From the NCBI GenBank assembly GCA_902791695.1, contig CADAWR010000001.1, positions 62,001 through 126,000 on the forward strand: a DNA stretch of 64,000 bases. Direction: 5' to 3'. The position numbers were made by a program, and so were the translations under genes. Origin of the DNA: an uncultured Bacteroidota bacterium. Lineage in GTDB: Bacteria; Bacteroidota; Bacteroidia; Bacteroidales; P3. Below are positions 62,406 through 64,000 of the stretch, in pieces; positions within the stretch are counted from its first letter, which is position 1; each line of letters opens with the position of its first letter. Below the pieces are notes generated by a model. The model was not told the DNA's origin. It was given only the letters and a program-made list of their open reading frames with translations, and did no database searches.

Positions 62406-64000
62406 TTATTTGACGATGAGTTTACGCATCTGGCGCTGACCGTCGACAACGATACCGTAATAGTAGATGCCGGTGGAGAAGTCGGACATGTCGAGCGACA
62501 CTGTGTTGTCGCCTGCGGGGAAGTAGCCGTTGGCGGTGTAGACAATCTTGCCCATGGCGTCCATGACAAAGAGTGTGACAGGGGCGTCGTTGGGGAGGGT
62601 GAAGGGCACGGTGGTGCGGCCGGAGAACGGGTTGGGGTAGTTCTGTCCGAGGACGAACGAAGCACCGTTGACGGTGGGTATACCCTCGACATAGTTGACA
62701 ACAGAGACCTTGGAGGTCTGGTTGTTTTCGGGGTTGACGTCGACGTCGAGGCCCGTTATACGTCCCGTGCCGGAGTACTGGCGCAGGGGATTCTTCGGTA
62801 TGGTGCGGTTGAGCTCGACGAGGGCGTCATAGCCCGGGTCGATGCGGCGCACGACATTGTATGAAATGCTGTTGCCGTTGATGTTGACGCGAATGGGGAT
62901 AGTCTTGCCGACGAGCGACATGTTGCCGAGGTTGCGGAGATGCATAAAGACGCGGCAGTCGGGATTGGCATTCTCTTCGACGACGAGGCCCAAGACTTCA
63001 ATATCTATGAACTGGCGGACAATCTCGGTGGTGGTGTCGTTGGTCGGGTCGTTGTCGTCGGCCATATGGACAAAGGCAGTCACGTTGCTGTATCCAGCCG
63101 AGCGGTAGGGCAACTGGATATCGAAGAGGTGAGTGGTCATGTTGAGTGCCGTCAGGGGTGCGGCGCGATAGAATGTCTCTACGTGCTTGGTGAGAGTATC
63201 GTCGTCGTACCAGAAGCCTACCTCGAAGTTGTTGACGCCGCGTGAGCCACGGTTCTCGATGACAAGCTGGATGGTGACGAAGTTGTGGTTGGAGGTGTCG
63301 ACAACGATGGCAGCGGCAGCGACGTCGGTGATAGCCGTGATACCCTTGATGCGCTTGGTGATGGTGTCGTTGTATATATATTCGTTGCTATCGCACTTGG
63401 CCACAGCGGTGAGGGACATGAAGCCCATTGAAGCGCGGAATTTCTGGCGGAAGGTGTAGTTGAAGTATTCACGCGTGAGGAGCGGTGCGCCCTGGAGCTC
63501 CACGATGTCCACCTGCTCGGTGACGGTGGTGTTGCCGACGAAATAGGAGAGCGTTGCGTTGGAGATGGGTTCCTCGCCGATGTTGCGGATACGCATGGTG
63601 ACCTCGATGGAGTCGCCGGCGACAACCTCATCGAGCGGGTAGCGGAAGTTGACGGCCGCAATGTCGCCACCAAGCGGTGCAAGGACGTAGGTCTTGGTCA
63701 AGGTGTCGTTGTCACGGTAGATGTCGGTAGCAGTGAGGTTGGTGAAGCAGGTGATGGAGATAGTGTCGGGGAAGTCGTTGGTGACAACGAAGGGGGCCTC
63801 GAAGGAGAAGGTGTCGTTGCAGTCGGGCGGCAGGAGGCACGGAATGGTGGTTATTCGCGCCAGATGGGTACCATAGTAGGTGTAGCCCATCTGCAGCTGG
63901 CGGACGGTGTCGAGACCATAGTTATGGACGACGACCTCGGGATAGATAGTCTGTCCATACTTGGGTTCGACGGGATACGTGATGTCCACGACGCCGACAT
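62406..64000 (-). CDS. Secreted protein with T9SS type A sorting domain, N-terminus beyond the window
   Basis: The frame is open to the window edge, so at least 531 residues are seen and the start is missing. It has repeated beta-domains of a CARDB type (VVVHNYGLDTVRQLQMGYTY, VTMRIRNIGEEPISNATLSY, IQLVIENRGSRGVNNFEVGF, RVFMHLRNLGNMSLVGKTIP), each about 100 residues. The end (FVLGQNYPNPFSGRTTVPFT, LFVMDAMGKIVYTANGYFPA, DFSTGIYYYGI) is a T9SS type A sorting domain. A surface or released adhesin-like protein is likely. tilS starts 9 bases after its stop, so tilS is downstream in the same transcript. Confidence 0.86.
   Translation of the reverse strand, partial: VGVVDITYPVEPKYGQTIYPEVVVHNYGLDTVRQLQMGYTYYGTHLARITTIPCLLPPDCNDTFSFEAPFVVTNDFPDTISITCFTNLTATDIYRDNDTLTKTYVLAPLGGDIAAVNFRYPLDEVVAGDSIEVTMRIRNIGEEPISNATLSYFVGNTTVTEQVDIVELQGAPLLTREYFNYTFRQKFRASMGFMSLTAVAKCDSNEYIYNDTITKRIKGITAITDVAAAAIVVDTSNHNFVTIQLVIENRGSRGVNNFEVGFWYDDDTLTKHVETFYRAAPLTALNMTTHLFDIQLPYRSAGYSNVTAFVHMADDNDPTNDTTTEIVRQFIDIEVLGLVVEENANPDCRVFMHLRNLGNMSLVGKTIPIRVNINGNSISYNVVRRIDPGYDALVELNRTIPKNPLRQYSGTGRITGLDVDVNPENNQTSKVSVVNYVEGIPTVNGASFVLGQNYPNPFSGRTTVPFTLPNDAPVTLFVMDAMGKIVYTANGYFPAGDNTVSLDMSDFSTGIYYYGIVVDGQRQMRKLIVK

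Overview
The window comes from a member of Bacteroidales (Bacteroidota) that carries a type IX secretion system (T9SS). The evidence is the Bacteroidota promoter pair (TTTG, 19 bp, TAnnTTTG) in front of many genes, a complete porP-gldK-gldL-gldM-gldN cluster, several T9SS C-terminal sorting domains, a DUF5103 T9SS plug protein, a UpxY/NusG-type antiterminator and a DUF6266 protein. Glycoside hydrolases GH3 and GH29, methylmalonyl-CoA mutase and [FeFe]-hydrogenase-like proteins suggest an anaerobic, gut- or rumen-type polysaccharide degrader. The species cannot be named from the sequence alone.

Layout. 1-2.4 kb: end of ung, then a minus-strand group (DUF2147 protein, nitroreductase, ComEC-like gene broken at a run of eight G). 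2.4-7.2 kb: tRNA-Val, a palindromic repeat, then an accessory island. In it the first 44 codons of holA (DNA polymerase III delta) run in frame into RHS sequence. Three RHS stubs follow with different C-terminal tips, and two of these have a candidate immunity gene behind them. 7.3-11.1 kb: thrS, infC-rpmI-rplT, rplS. 11.2-16.6 kb: tyrosine phosphatase, PurL-like protein, mutB, LRR protein, LysE exporter. 16.9-27.5 kb: DUF177-rpmF, then a tightly coupled run miaB, PASTA protein, T9SS cargo, rluD, GH3, GH29, free-Met-R-sulfoxide reductase, lipoprotein. 27.5-30.7 kb: one 1081-residue redox fusion. 31.1-35.5 kb: envelope genes (zinc peptidase, LD-carboxypeptidase, polysaccharide deacetylase, KdsC-like phosphatase, RlpA-like protein). 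35.6-42.6 kb: T9SS core with a duplicated gldN. 42.6-47.2 kb: mutS, six tRNAs, rpsF-rpsR-rplI. 47.3-53.5 kb: C10 protease, radical SAM enzyme, dprA, DUF6266 protein, tRNA-Val, helix-hairpin-helix protein, UpxY-like antiterminator and a possible small RNA. 53.7-64 kb: aspS, SF1 helicase, a three-gene [FeFe]-hydrogenase-like sensory operon, T9SS plug protein, tilS carrying octamer repeats, and a partial T9SS cargo protein.

Most of the window is ordinary chromosomal backbone. The least ordinary parts are the holA-RHS chimera with its tip array, a family of four long hairpin repeats between genes, octanucleotide repeats inserted in frame at four places in tilS, a three-subunit oxidoreductase fused into one chain, and the hydrogenase-like operon. 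No CRISPR array, integrase, transposase or rRNA gene was seen.
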